A DNA stretch of 64,000 nucleotides, taken from contig OZ020260.1 of the NCBI GenBank assembly GCA_963971285.1, positions 10,264,798 through 10,328,797 on the forward strand, in the 5' to 3' direction. Of this stretch, positions 1 through 10,851 are shown one piece after another; the first letter of the stretch is position 1, and each line of letters starts with the position of its first letter. Made by a program: the position numbers and the translations under genes. The notes beneath the pieces were generated by a model. It was given only the letters and a program-made list of their open reading frames with translations, was not told the DNA's origin and did not search any database. Origin of the DNA: Astropecten irregularis (lineage: Eukaryota > Echinodermata > Asteroidea > Paxillosida > Astropectinidae).

Positions 1-127
1 ATAGAGTAATGTATCCCAAAACTAGCAGCTTTCAAATTAAATATATAATTTAAGTAGTATCTGAGTAGTTATTTGCTGACATTATATTATAAGTAACAAT
101 GTTCTGTATGAGAATGGTAGTTGGTGC

Positions 128-222
128 CTACTTTGCTGAGATGGAGTCACCAATACTAGCCTGGACTCGCTTGGCATTGCGTGTGCTGTGGCCAAAGGTA
201 GTACCATAACGGAACTTCTGAC
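128..222 (-). CDS. CIMIP2B: CIMIP2B-like terminal exon 7
   Basis: Starts after CTCACAG, encodes QKFRYGTTFGHSTRNAKR and 12 more residues, and stops at TAG (128-130). This is the usual C-terminal signature of the family. Confidence 0.92.
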
Positions 223-3200
223 CTGTGAGATCAAACAAGAAATTGAACCGAACTTTAAATATGACCAATGAACAACTTGATCAATGTTGATCCCAAAATT
301 GCTCTAAAACTAGCTGGAATGGCTAAATGAGTCTTTTTAGTGAATAAGGAACATTATTATCTCCAGCATCCTAGAAAAGAATTCAATCAATACCAAGAAG
401 TGTAGTATGGAAATATACTAGTGTGTCACCTACCAGGAATGTGACCTGTATAGTGGGGCACCAGGCCAGACTCTGTTGGGTAGATCAGGTTGGGATCCAG
501 ACGAGGCAACTTAGTAAATCCTCGTACGACGGGCACCTCACCCTTTAATGTTTCCTGAAACTCAATAGAAAATGTTACAATGTTACATTCTTATATAATC
601 ATAGCATGTATAGATAGAGTTAACTAATCATATAGGGCAAAATAAACTAACGATGTCTGTTAGGGCTATTGCTATTGTTCCACTAAGTGGTTTATTCAAA
701 GTTTGCAACAGTCCCAATTGTCGTACAGGAAATGGGACCGAAAATTGGAGCTTTAATGCAATCTTTCCATGCATACCCTTCATATCTGTATTTTACTGTC
801 ATTATAAGCAGTGGCGTCGCCAAGGGGGGGCCAGGGGGGGCACGTGCCCCCCCTGGAAAATCTTGTGCCCCCCCTCGTGCCCCCCCATTTGAAATTTGGG
901 TTGGTGAAAAAAAATATAGTATATAAAACGTTTGCCCCCCCAACAATTGCTAGTGCCCCCCTTGTGCCCCCCCAGACTCAAAAGTCTGGTGACGCCACTG
1001 ATTATAAGCATGTAAACAATCTAAAACAAATGATAATGATTATGCATGAGCTCATGAATAACGCATGTAGCACCGACTAGCCGGCTTGTTTCATCAATAG
1101 AGTTCATCAACAGAAGAGAGCAATGCATAAAGAAGACACTTTATAACAGTAGACCTACTACTTACCAGAAAATAATGACATTATAGGTCATATGAAGTAC
1201 ATTTGATCACCTTTACCAATTAGTGGTGCCAATCAATAGGCCAAGTGCAACCTTATTAACCCTAAAAAGTTAGATTTTTAGCTTCTCGAACCCAAGGGGG
1301 AAGGGAATGTCCTCAAATTTTGACCAAACAATGATAGAATTAGGCTGAAATTAGCCATGGACATACAAAATGACCTGTTTATAATGTCATAATGTGTAAA
1401 ACGTATATTCTATATTGGCCAATTAGAGCTCTCTGAGGAATAACTAGGTTGAGGCTCAATCAAGTTATAGGTCATATAGCGGTACCTGTAAGCGACTCAT
1501 CGCATGGCTTGGATCACAAGTAAACTGGTTGAGAGCATGGTTTGTGATGATGGGATAACTCATTCCAATCAATCCACGTGCCTTAGGGATAAAGCCAGTA
1601 TAACCTGCAACCAGAAGAATTCAAACAATTGCCATTCAACAAATCACGTGCTGGCTCAGGTGGGATTCGAACCCACGCGATCTCCTGCGGTTGAGTATAG
1701 TTGGGTAGTGGCGTATCTGGAGGGGGCGAGTAGGCGGGCGCCACTTTTTAGGGGTTAATGGTAAGGTAGCTGTGCTGTTGAAGTTATTGGAAATCTAATC
1801 CAGCGAAGAAAGATTCCCATTTCAAATTGTTTGATTTGTTTTCTTTTTCATTGCTATCAGAAGTTGAAATTAAGGGCGCAGTTTTAGCTCTTGCCCTGGG
1901 CGCCGTTAATTGTCCCTAGATACACCGCTGTAGCAGTTGGCCAGTTTAAACTTCTTTTCCTCAAATTTTCGATGTTTAGTTTTTGTTTGTTTATTAACTA
2001 TCTTCTCAAAGCATTCTGCATATTCAAGGTCATTATTTGGGTTGATGAGCAGTTTGCCGTAGTTTATTACTTTGCTTTGTGTTCGTTTGTGTTTCAATTT
2101 GTGCCATGTTTGATATAGGCCTTCATGAATTGTCTTAATTTTGGTGGTTGCTTGCAATACTGTTTAAATTAGTTTAAGGTCGTTGTTCTTAAATTTGGGC
2201 AATTATTGTGAAATATATTTTGTTCCAATTGATGACTTGATCTTTATTTCATGCAACCCTTTGCTGTGCAGATACAAAGCAAATGTTATGTTTCACTTTA
2301 CCGGACATGAAGAATTTCTGGGGATTATGTTGTGCCATGTAGTACGGTGAGGTAGAGTGCTTCTGCTTGTTCGGTTTCCCATAGATCAGAGGAGTTATGG
2401 ATTTCTTGATGGGCTTCAATGGGCCACTGTGGCTCAGAGGTGAATCCTGAAGCAAAGAGCTTGAAAACGTTAGCATACGAGACTTGTATGGAATCAAAGG
2501 TAGTATCATACTTTGCCAATGAAATGCAGATTCATGGGCAGAGGTATCAAGAATGATACAGCAACAGTCATCTGTGAAATTCCTAGTAGGCGTATATGGC
2601 ATCCCTTTGAGAAAACAGTGCAAAACGCAGAATGTTTCTACCATCACAATCTTTATACCCTGTAAGTTATATGTAGATCTGTAAAGATTTCTGTTTTGGT
2701 TTCTTACCAAATTATGACAGTAGCCTACGTATAATTATGTCTTATTCATTTAGTCATTTTAAAGTTCATCAAATGATTTGGAGTTTGGGCAATGTGGTCT
2801 GCAACTATTTATACCCGCCCAACACACTCTATATATACATAGATTACATAAATTAAACAAGAAACATTTTTTAAACAATAATGAATCACAGCATCTGAGT
2901 GCTGATTATAGGCCTATGTATTGCCAATTGCGGGACATACAAAACTCGCATCATCACCTGTGTCAAAACCTTGACCTTGGTATATGATTGAGTTAGTGAA
3001 GTTTTTGCAGGACTTGCACTTCAGAGTCAATTTCTAACATCTCTCCTCTTTGAAATGTGAACAAAGAAAAATTGACTGGAGGGGGATTCGAACCGGCGAC
3101 AATCCTGAATATCGTACAGGTGATACAGCCCTGGTAGAGCGTTGGTAGAGCGCCTATACGGTATTCAGGAGATCACCGTTTCGAATCCCGCTCCAGACAA

Positions 3201-5199
3201 TTTTTCTTTGTTCACCTTTCAATGACTTAAACATTCAGTCGGTTTCCCTTGTGGTTGTTTGATTATTATCTTTCCTCTTTAACCGTTAGTAGATAAAACA
3301 ATCCCACTGTCATTATCTCTCACAGAAATGGCAAGGAGCTACATATAATATACCTTTTTCTCATGTTCCGTGGGTTTTACCCTGCCAGCCTGGATGTGTC
3401 TAGTCCGTTGCATAGCGGCAGCCTTTGCATTATGGCAATGTTGATCATGCTCAAAATCTGCGATGGCGTTGCGACAATTCTCAGCGTAACGATCCCCGAA
3501 ATAATGCTCACCTTTTGGAATATAACCTGCAAATAATATTGATTAATAAGACTTGTGACAGAAGTAAACAATACGTAAGAAATGAGAGTGAAATTTATTA
3601 TCATACACCCTTGTAGTTTCGGTATTTCTTAATTTCATAAAGTTCACACACACACCATTTTATTATATACAACAAAATATGAGCCCTAAATTTTGTCCAT
3701 GGCCTATATTGCATACTTTATGCTGGCTATTCTCATCAATGAAAAGCAACGTGAACATTTATGTTTCAGAATATTTGAAATATAAACGTATCAGTTTAAC
3801 AAAGCTACGTATTTACCGATTTACAACTCAAAGGCAATATCATACTTGGGTCAAAATCTTTGTCAAAGATTTACGGGCAAAATATCAAAAAGATACAGTA
3901 ACAGTCATTTGTGAAATCTGAAGTCCCATACGGTGCCCACTTTTGGAGGAAACAGTGAAAAACGGCAACACTATTTTAAAAACGTTTCACAGGATCTTTT
4001 ATCTTCCGAGGATCAAAATGGTTTTTGGTCATTGGTTTTACTCTTTTCTGAATAAATAGGCTACAGCATTTCAGACGGAAAGATTTTAAGTTTCTATACC
4101 ATCACCATCTTTATACCCTGTACATGTATATATAAGTTATAGGTAAACCTATGAAGATTTCTGTTTCTGTATACTGCCAAAGTATGATACTAAAAGAAAT
4201 TGCAATGGAGGAGTTGTGTTTTCTAAATTGTGAGATGTGCTTTTTACCTGTGTAGCCAGGTACCATTGTCTCTCCCAGTTTCTGATCTCCGAAGCTCGCC
4301 CGTCGACCTCCAAGTATTTCGGCCCGACCGGCGAGTCTCTTTGTCTCTGACATCCCCTGGGAATCAGGCCCCTTGATCGGTTCAATGTCGGCGAGTACGG
4401 GCCGCTTAGAGCAGGCCACGTTGGGATTCGTTAGCAGCCTGGATGTGGTGCGACCGAACGTCTCCCCGATTTGAAACTTGAACTGGGGACAAAATCCACA
4501 ATACCTGCCCGTGCCCAAAATGGAAAGTAAGTAAATTTGTGTGAGGGCTGCACTGGAATGGGTGTTTTGTCTCTTTGTATTAAATTGGCATCATAATGCG
4601 GACGGGCGAGTTTTGCATATTGTTTTTCAGAATAGGCCTAGGTGACAAGAACTTAAAATGGAAATGCAATATCTTGTTGCAGGAAATCAACATAAAAACT
4701 CAAGAAATTTGATAGCTGAAATGAAAAACCAACTGCACTACGCCTATAGATTAAGCCTTGGCAAATTTTGAAAAATCTAAGTGACAATCTCTCAAAATAA
4801 TCATAGGCTAGGCCTAACATTTCAATTTTGTTTTTGCCTGATGGAAGGTGGACATAAAAAAATCGGTAAAGGTATTTTCTTCAAAGTTCGCAAACTGAAA
4901 GTAAAAGTAATTGGATGCATTTTATTACGTCATCTGATATTCCAGTTTTCTCCGCGGTAAATCTTTTTAATTTCGGTTCCAGAAATCTCCAAGCGTTCGA
5001 CGCACACTAACTGGTGCATTTCTGTGAAATTCCTTTCTATCCATCCCCGGCCCCACAAAATAGATGTGTTATAATTATGCTAAGTGCAATTATTGTCTTA
5101 TAAACTGCAATCAAATTAATAATATCTCCCCTCTTACCCAGGTGTGTGATATGGGTCAGGGGTCATCAAGACACTTTTTCCTTTACTCCACTGCGGCAT
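128..5199 (-). CDS. CIMIP2B: Ciliary microtubule inner protein 2B-like (FAM166B family), 7 exons, complete
   Basis: Seven exons join in frame: 5138-5199, 4248-4504, 3354-3526, 2302-2446, 1486-1604, 434-554 and 128-222. They total 972 nt, or 323 aa plus TAG, and every phase matches (2,1,0,1,0,1). Family proteins are short, lie inside the lumen of axonemal doublet microtubules and stabilise motile cilia and flagella; that role is family knowledge. The sequence shows four copies of the family motif Y-x-G-x-x-P: Y22 (YCGFCP), Y105 (YTGYIP), Y214 (YTGFIP) and Y287 (YTGHIP). The first and last are followed by F-x-x-G-x-T-F-G, and the block QKFFMSGYTGFIPKAR is typical of FAM166B. There is no signal peptide or membrane segment. 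The start is the first ATG of exon 1 (MPQWSKGKS). The protein is somewhat longer than the human one as I remember it. Introns hold MITEs and tRNA-like elements. The B versus A/C paralogue assignment is less certain than the family. Confidence 0.92.
434..554 (-). CDS. CIMIP2B: CIMIP2B-like exon 6
   Basis: Encodes DPNLIYPTESGLVPHYTGHI and PG. Starts after GTTTCAG and ends CCTG|GTAGGT (phase 1). Confidence 0.92.
809..1000. mobile_element. Short inverted-repeat transposon with C/G runs
   Basis: Ends are CAGTGGCGTCGCC and GGTGACGCCACTG (inverted), enclosing runs of C and G. Lies in the last third of the CIMIP2B-like gene, in an intron. A non-autonomous DNA element. Confidence 0.7.
1486..1604 (-). 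CDS. CIMIP2B: CIMIP2B-like exon 5
   Basis: Encodes YTGFIPKARGLIGMSYPIIT and NHALNQF. Flanked by GTTGCAG and CAG|GTACCG. Phase 1 in, phase 0 out. Confidence 0.92.
1655..1700 (-). other. tRNA-like 3' half
   Basis: On the minus strand the block GTGGGTTCGAATCCCACC forms a perfect T-arm with B box. No matching 5' half is visible, so this is probably a SINE or tRNA relic. Confidence 0.4.
1706..1930. mobile_element. Inverted-repeat element with GTGGCGTATCT-type ends
   Basis: Left end GTGGCGTATCTGG and right end CCCTAGATACACCGC are inverted imperfect copies. The same family occurs at 29867-30570. Confidence 0.55.
2302..2446 (-). CDS. CIMIP2B: CIMIP2B-like exon 4
   Basis: Starts phase 0 after GCTTCAG and ends TCCG|GTAAAG. 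Contains SPYYMAQHNPQKFFMSG, the conserved block before the third Y-x-G-x-x-P motif. Confidence 0.9.
2496..2722. mobile_element. TTAA-type MITE, partial copy
   Basis: Left end AAAGGTAGTATCATACTTTG and right half ending near ACCAAATTATGACAGTA match the common MITE of this window (best copies 12675-13042 and 35148-35451). The middle is deleted. Upstream of exon 4 in an intron of the CIMIP2B-like gene. Confidence 0.7.
3050..3275. mobile_element. tRNA-like inverted-repeat element
   Basis: GACTGGAGGGGGATTCGAAC on the left is mirrored by GTTTCGAATCCCGCTCCAG on the right, followed by TTTTTCTTTGTTCACCTTTC. Each arm looks like the 3' half of a tRNA with B box. The same family is at 7335-7600, 14300-14535, 22860-23405, 30005-30430, 36755-37035 and 44030-44155. 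Confidence 0.7.
3354..3526 (-). CDS. CIMIP2B: CIMIP2B-like exon 3
   Basis: Begins after TTTGCAG and completes YTG|YIPKGEHYFGDRYAE. It continues with AIADFEHDQ, as in family members, and ends phase 0 at AAAAAG|GTATAT. Confidence 0.92.
3829..4197. mobile_element. TTAA-type MITE, diverged copy
   Basis: Internal landmarks of the family (CAGTAACAGTCATTTGTGAA, CATACGGTGCCCAC, TATACCCTGTA) appear in order. The ends are eroded. Confidence 0.7.
4248..4504 (-). CDS. CIMIP2B: CIMIP2B-like exon 2
   Basis: 85 codons between GGGCAG|G and ACAG|GTAAAA. Holds YCGFCPQFKFQIGETFGRTT near its start and ends VPGYTG, the first half of the second motif, which exon 3 completes. Confidence 0.93.
5138..5199 (-). CDS. 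CIMIP2B: CIMIP2B-like exon 1
   Basis: Encodes MPQWSKGKSVLMTPDPYHTP and ends GG|GTAAGAG (phase 2). DPYHTPG leads directly into YCGFCP of exon 2, as in family N-termini. It is too short to be found as an isolated ORF. Confidence 0.88.
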
Positions 5200-5259
5200 C
5201 TTCTTTGAGTTTCTTACACTCAAATTCCCTTAAAAATCGATTTAGTTGAAGCGAGTTCC

Positions 5260-5560
5260 TTTAGCTAGCTCCGCACAGGACTTGATGCCATACGCACGAT
5301 GAACACGGTTCCTGGCTGAAATAACGCGCGTAAAGTGAAACAAATCTTGCTGTTGCTTGGTATGACGTCACAATCGTCGTGACAAGACGGCGCGCGCTCA
5401 TTCAGAACGCGCGCGTCTACGTACCGTTGCGTGCGTGCGTTCGTTTTGCTTCCACAAGTCGACACGAGTCCTACTCGATGCGCCACCCTCTCGCTTGTTT
5501 TGGCTGTATACGCGACCATTCCCAGGTCAGTGCTGCCCCAAGGAAGCTAAACGAACGCAC
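5260..5560. promoter_or_regulatory. CpG-rich stretch upstream of CIMIP2B-like gene
   Basis: CG dinucleotides (CGCGCGC, GACGTCA, TACGTA) are dense here in an otherwise AT-rich region, starting about 60 bp upstream of the ATG at 5199. Position and composition fit a promoter for the minus-strand gene. No defined element is identified. Short ORFs across it look like composition artefacts. Confidence 0.35.
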
Positions 5561-5599
5561 CCATAATATAATTTCTTCGGCCATGAATTGAAGTATGAG

Positions 5600-6519
5600 C
5601 TGATTTGAGAAAGTACAAGTCCATGAATAGTGTAGATAGAAACTGAAGTATTTTTGAAACTAAATTGGTTTACAACGCAAACAAATTCAAAATCTTATGT
5701 TACCTTGACACAAGTGATGTTTTGACTATGTTTGTGTTTGCCAGTCATGGAAATTTGAGACCGTGATTACTGACTTATTCACAGGGCTTCCCGTAATCCC
5801 GTTAGATCCCATTAGATCATCTCGCTTGAGCCTGAATGAACACAACCATGTTGGGGTTATGACGTCCGTATGACGTGATTCTGACTCCGTATTTCCAGTT
5901 CCAAGGGCTCGTTCTGATCATCTCAAGTCTGAGCTTAAGCCGTCGCTTCTGTAGTAGAAAACTTTAATAACCTATTAAACATAAGCCGTGAAAACCCGTA
6001 GTACACGAGTTATAGCTAAACACTATAAGAGTTGAAATTACTATAGGTTGGCTTTCGGGGCCCTTAAAATGATTGAAACCAATGTAAATAATCTATAATT
6101 TTCCTCAGTTGTTGAAGTAAATAAGAAATTCTCTCAATTGTAACCCCACTGTTCGTTGTGACCATTCCTGTCCGTTGGAGTTATTTCTTGACTTTTAGTC
6201 TGAGTAGGCTGATGCAAGCATGGCCTGCAGCCTCCAATTATTGAGTTTGAGACAGAAAATGGACTCAACAGTTCGTAAACAGTGCAAACGGTCACCATGG
6301 GAAATCTTGGTTCATCAGAAACTGATGCTGGGGGTTTTCAAGGAAATCAAGATTTAGTGTCTTTTGAAAAGATCGTTCGGGTTAGCATTTCGAAAAACCG
6401 TAAAGGATTCTGAGGGGGCAAGATTATTTCGGCCGTTTTTCTGCTATTCAGATGAACAAAGCGTAAAAAGGTACATGAAACAACGTCTGTAGGGAAGCTT
6501 AAGACCTTTACTTCTGTTT
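5600..6519. other. Intergenic, no gene seen
   Basis: No exon-like ORF, tRNA or clear repeat border was recognised on either strand. Confidence 0.5.
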
Positions 6520-6520
6520 A

Positions 6521-6726
6521 AAGGTAGTATCATACATCTTTTAAAAGATCAAATTAAAATAAAAGAGAAAAAACTTAAGAAATACTGCGGGCGTTTTACA
6601 CCGTTTTTCAAAAAGTGGGCACCGTATGGGACTGACATTTTCACAGATGACTGTATCTTCCTTGATATTTTTGCCCATAAATCTGTAATTCCTTGACAAA
6701 AAACCAAAGTATGATACTACCTTTAA
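6521..6726. mobile_element. TTAA-type MITE, internally deleted
   Basis: Flanked by TTAA with ends AGGTAGTATCATAC and GTATGATACTACCT. About 150 bp of the usual interior is missing. Confidence 0.75.
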
Positions 6727-6772
6727 GTATCGAATTCAGCAAAAACGCACATCTTTGTAAATCCTATATCCT

Positions 6773-7112
6773 CCCTTTAAAGTACCATACTTTGGTAGCA
6801 TACCGAAACAGAAATCTTCACAGATTTACCTATAAATTACAGGGCATAAAGATGGTGATGGTAGAAACATGTATAGTTTAAGCTTTTCTGCCCGAAATGC
6901 TGTGTCTATAGAAAAAATTTGTTCTTTAAAAGATAAAAACAATAATGGTGACAAGATTTTACAAATACCGTGGGAATTTTTCACTGTTTTCTCAAAAAGT
7001 GGGCACCGTATGGGACTGGAAATTCGCAGATGACTGTTGCTGTATTTTCTTTGATATTTTTGCCCATGAATCTGCATTTTTTTGACAAAAACCAACGTAT
7101 GGTACTTTAAGG
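6773..7112. mobile_element. TTAA-type MITE, diverged full-length copy
   Basis: Ends TAAAGTACCATACTTTGG and CCAACGTATGGTACTTTAA. Inner landmarks GGGCACCGTATGGGACTG and CAGATGACTGTTGCTGTA match the family. Confidence 0.75.
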
Positions 7113-7334
7113 CCATCAACTCACACACCCACACACCGAGGAAGATCCAGAGAGACCAAACAAAAAGGGAGATAATAGTAATTATCATTGTATCATGATT
7201 AAGGTGCAATTTAATCCATTTTATCAAGACACACTAATTTGTGAAAATATGATGAATAGAACGATAAATTTAACATCAAAAAGTTAAACGTTAAAGTTTC
7301 CACAACGGAAACTGACTGAATTTAGAGTCATTGA

Positions 7335-7600
7335 AAAGTGAACTATGAAAAATTTACTGGAGTGAGATGCGAACCAGCGACCTCCTGAATGACATACCGG
7401 CGCTTTTATCAACTAAGCTATATAGCAAAATGTTAGTGGTGTCCCTAAATAGTCAATTATCCTTGTTCGTTTGGCAGTCGGAACACACAACCACAGGAAA
7501 ATTGACTCAGTTGGTAAGAGTGCCGGTCCGGAGTTCGCTGGTTCGAATTCCAATCCAGTCAATTTTGCCTGGCTCACCTTTCAATAATTATTAATTAAAA
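7335..7600. mobile_element. tRNA-like inverted-repeat element
   Basis: Opens with TTTACTGGAGTGAGATGCGA and closes with GGTTCGAATTCCAATCCAG plus a TTTTGCCTGGCTCACCTTTC tail. The two arms are inverted tRNA-like halves. Confidence 0.6.
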
Positions 7601-7998
7601 ATTCATTAGTTTGAACTAATACATTTTGACACATAAAACATGAATAATCATTTCAACCGTAAACCGGTCTTCACATTACACAAATTCAATTTTAAGCTGT
7701 TTGTTAACAAATAACATATTAAGTTAATAATTTAATGTCATAAGGCTTGTTCCACAGAGATGGCCTACATGAGAGAAAGCTCCACCTTCCCATTTATTAT
7801 GAGATTTAGGTACTTTTTTGCAATCCTGAGTTTTGCTATCTTAATTTAAGTCCGAGTTGAAGTATACTGCTTAACTCAAGACATATTGCATTGTGGAGCT
7901 GAGCCATTAATACAATGAAATAGTATTATAGATGTATTTGGAAAAGTATATGCGTTTATTGATCGGTATAACCAGTGGAGTGACTCTGAGAAAAGTGA

Positions 7999-8478
7999 TA
8001 TACAGTGTGAGTCAAAAGGAAATTGACCGGGATTTGTGGTGTTAAAAAAAGGAACAAAATGACACTCAAAAGTTCAGTAAGCATTCATTTAACAAGCACT
8101 CTCTCCTGCTTGTTAGAAAAAAATTAAACAAATTGACCATTCCTAAGAGGACTCGTGTCTATTTTAATAAAAAGTACTCATTTTACAAGCTGTCCACAAA
8201 ACCAATGTAAAGTTAACATTTTAGCCGTGTACGATGGCTAAAATTAATGACTCTTTAATACCCTTTGCTACTTACACAGGCTTTATATATATTAAGTCAA
8301 GCATTAACTTTCATGGACAGCTTGGAAAATGATTACCTTTATTGAAATGGACATCAGTCCTCTAATGATCACTTGTTAAAGTGTACTAAGAGTGCTTGTA
8401 TAAACATATTATGCTTTACTGAACTCTTGAGTGTCATTTTGTTTGTTTTGAAAAACATCACCAATCCCGACAACTTCT
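7999..8478. mobile_element. MITE with long inverted ends
   Basis: Left arm AAATTGACCGGGATT, then ATGACACTCAAAAGTTCAG. Right arm TGAACTCTTGAGTGTCATTT, then ATCACCAATCCCGACAA. A second copy is at 15452-15932. Confidence 0.75.
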
Positions 8479-8479
8479 T

Positions 8480-9725
8480 TATGACAATGCTTTTTCGAGA
8501 GAGTTACGATGCAGGCAGCAGAAATTAGAGGCTGATTTTGGGGTAAACTGTACAAAAGCGCATTACCACAGGCAGACCCTGATGATATCAGGTCATGAAC
8601 AATGTATTATCCTCTCAGTAGAACTACGAGTCACATATTTTTCAAATGAAGCCTAAATTACGTAACTGATGTCTGAGGCTGAATGACTTTGCAACATGCT
8701 GAATCTGTGGGGACATTATCATACTTGGATCCAGTGTAGTATCATTATCCATTTTTGGCTTCTACTTTTCCTCACTTTAATATGAATCATTTAATAGTTA
8801 TACTTTTTTCTGCTGGTAAAACCATGATAAAAATGCCAAAAAAACGTGTCAACATGAATACCAATATTAGTCTCTAAAAGATTCTGAGTTAAATATATAC
8901 GTGCATGACAGTCACTTGAAATGTGAATGAAAACATTTAGTTAGTGCGATATCTCGAGAACTATACATACGAACATAAGTATCACTGAAAATAATGGGCA
9001 AACGGCAAAGATTATGATAGTTCAGACCGGTCCAAGCCCCGTCATATATTAAAATACTGACCCAGCATAAAACACGATAAAGAAAATACTTATATTGGCC
9101 AAATTGTTTTTATGTCTTGTGGTGAAATTTCTTGACTTTTGCACAATAAAGCCACAATCGATAAAAAAAATCGTGTAATCTCGAAGGAATACTGAATTTA
9201 AGGGGCCACTCAAGTTTTTCAATGTTTTTCAATTTCGCTTTTTTTTTCAAATTTGTTTGACCCATATCCCCACCCCAGTTTCGATAAAAATAATTCATTT
9301 TTCATCGAGTACATTGTTCATGCATTTTTATTAAAACACATGCAAAAATCTATAATTAATGAAACACATTTATATTGAGATGATGGCTGGAATGTGCACA
9401 GGTGCCCTGGAAATTTTTTCAGGAAACCCACAGATATGACTCTGATTTGGACACGAAGTTGACAAAGATTGCATTTTTGGAATACTGGTGCATCGCGTGC
9501 GCTACAGTACATACATGTTTCAGGCAGAACAAATGCTAAATTTTTAATGTTATAGTGAATTTGGATTACCAGTTTACTTTAAAAAAAATTCTTGATCCAC
9601 CCACCCACTATTTCGAAAAAAAAGTACAAATTCAAAAACATTGACATTTTTTAGTTGCCCTAATACAAATCGCGAATAATGGAGATTGGAATCGATCCTA
9701 TTCTGATGTCTTCAAAAAGCAAATG
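8480..9725. other. AT-rich intergenic DNA, nothing recognised
   Basis: No exon, RNA gene or inverted repeat was recognised on either strand. Confidence 0.45.
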
Positions 9726-9729
9726 TGTC

Positions 9730-10060
9730 GCACTCAAACAGAAATCTTCACAGATTTACCTATAACTTACAGGATATGAATATGGTGACAGTAAAAACAT
9801 ACCGTTAAAATTATTCAGGCTGAAATGCTTTTTTTTCCAAAAGAGTAATAACCGAAAATAATTTTGATCTCAGGAATATTGAAACTCCTGTGCAAAAAAA
9901 ATTGAAAATACATTGAGCAGTTTTCACTGTTTTCTCAAAAAAGTGCATCGTATGGGACTGGAATTTCACAGGTAATATATCTTAATTGATATTTTTTTGC
10001 CTATGAATCTGCATCTCGTTGCATGGCAAAAACCAAAATATTTAATTACCTTTAAGACCT
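9730..10060. mobile_element. TTAA-type MITE, degraded copy
   Basis: CAGAAATCTTCACAGATTTA, TTACAGGATATGAA and CGTATGGGACTGGAATTTCA follow the family order. The left end is lost. Confidence 0.6.
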
Positions 10061-10292
10061 GTTTTTATTTATAATCAACTAAACAACTAAAGTCTACAGT
10101 GCGGAAAAAAATTTCTTGGCAATAAACAATCACAAGTTACATTTAATTAATATAAACAATTATGATTAATATAAATTTTAAATTCCGAATTTCTAAGTTC
10201 AGTCTTTGAACCTCAATTTTGGGTTCGTGTTTTTATATTCAAATCAGTTTGCTGTTGAGCAAAATGATTTGTCAGTTCCTTTGTTCAATAAC

Positions 10293-10589
10293 CTGGGCCC
10301 AATTTCATGTAATCCGTTAGCATAAGCAAAAGGTCTTCGCTTATCGTGGTAGCAGACTTTGTTGCTTACGGTAAGGTATTTCACGGGAGAGTTTTGGTAA
10401 CGGTAAGCAAGAACTTTCTGCAGAATGCATATATGTTGTGACTGTGCGTTTGCAGAAAAAAATAAAGGCTAGCCTAGAAATTTTTCTCTAACCGAAAGTC
10501 TTCCTTACGGATTCCATGAAACAGATTTCACTCGTAGCAGTATACCCGTAAGCACAAAATAAGCCATGATTCAATGAAACCGGGCCCAC
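10293..10589. mobile_element. MITE with TGGGCCCAATTTCAT ends
   Basis: Left TGGGCCCAATTTCATGTAAT and right ATTCAATGAAACCGGGCCCA are inverted. A second copy is at 24688-24985. Just downstream of the stop of gene A. Confidence 0.75.
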
Positions 10590-10721
10590 TTTTGTGTTTC
10601 TAAAATTCGAACCCAAATAATTAAGGAATAATATCTGATCAAGAGTATTATTAGCCTAAACTTCGGCCAGTACAGTTCGGCCGACAAGCAGAAGAAGTGA
10701 CGCTGAATAATTGAACACATA

Positions 10722-10851
10722 TTAGTGCGTGTCTGTATGTCCCCATCTCCTCTTGTAGTAGCGATGCATTCCTGTATAATTGCTATCAGATCTTGATCCA
10801 TATGAACCTCCGCTCGGATCTGCAGTAAGAACAAGATTGGATTGATTCACA
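10722..10851 (-). CDS. Gene A terminal exon
   Basis: Acceptor TTTGTAG with phase 2 entry completes an Asn codon. The reading frame continues NQSNLVLTADPSGGSYGSRS, then RYYKRRWGHTDTH and TAA at 10722-10724. Confidence 0.65.

Noticed and set aside
653-1080. Overlapping ORFs rich in Gly/Pro
   Set aside because: They translate the G and C runs of the 809-1000 element.
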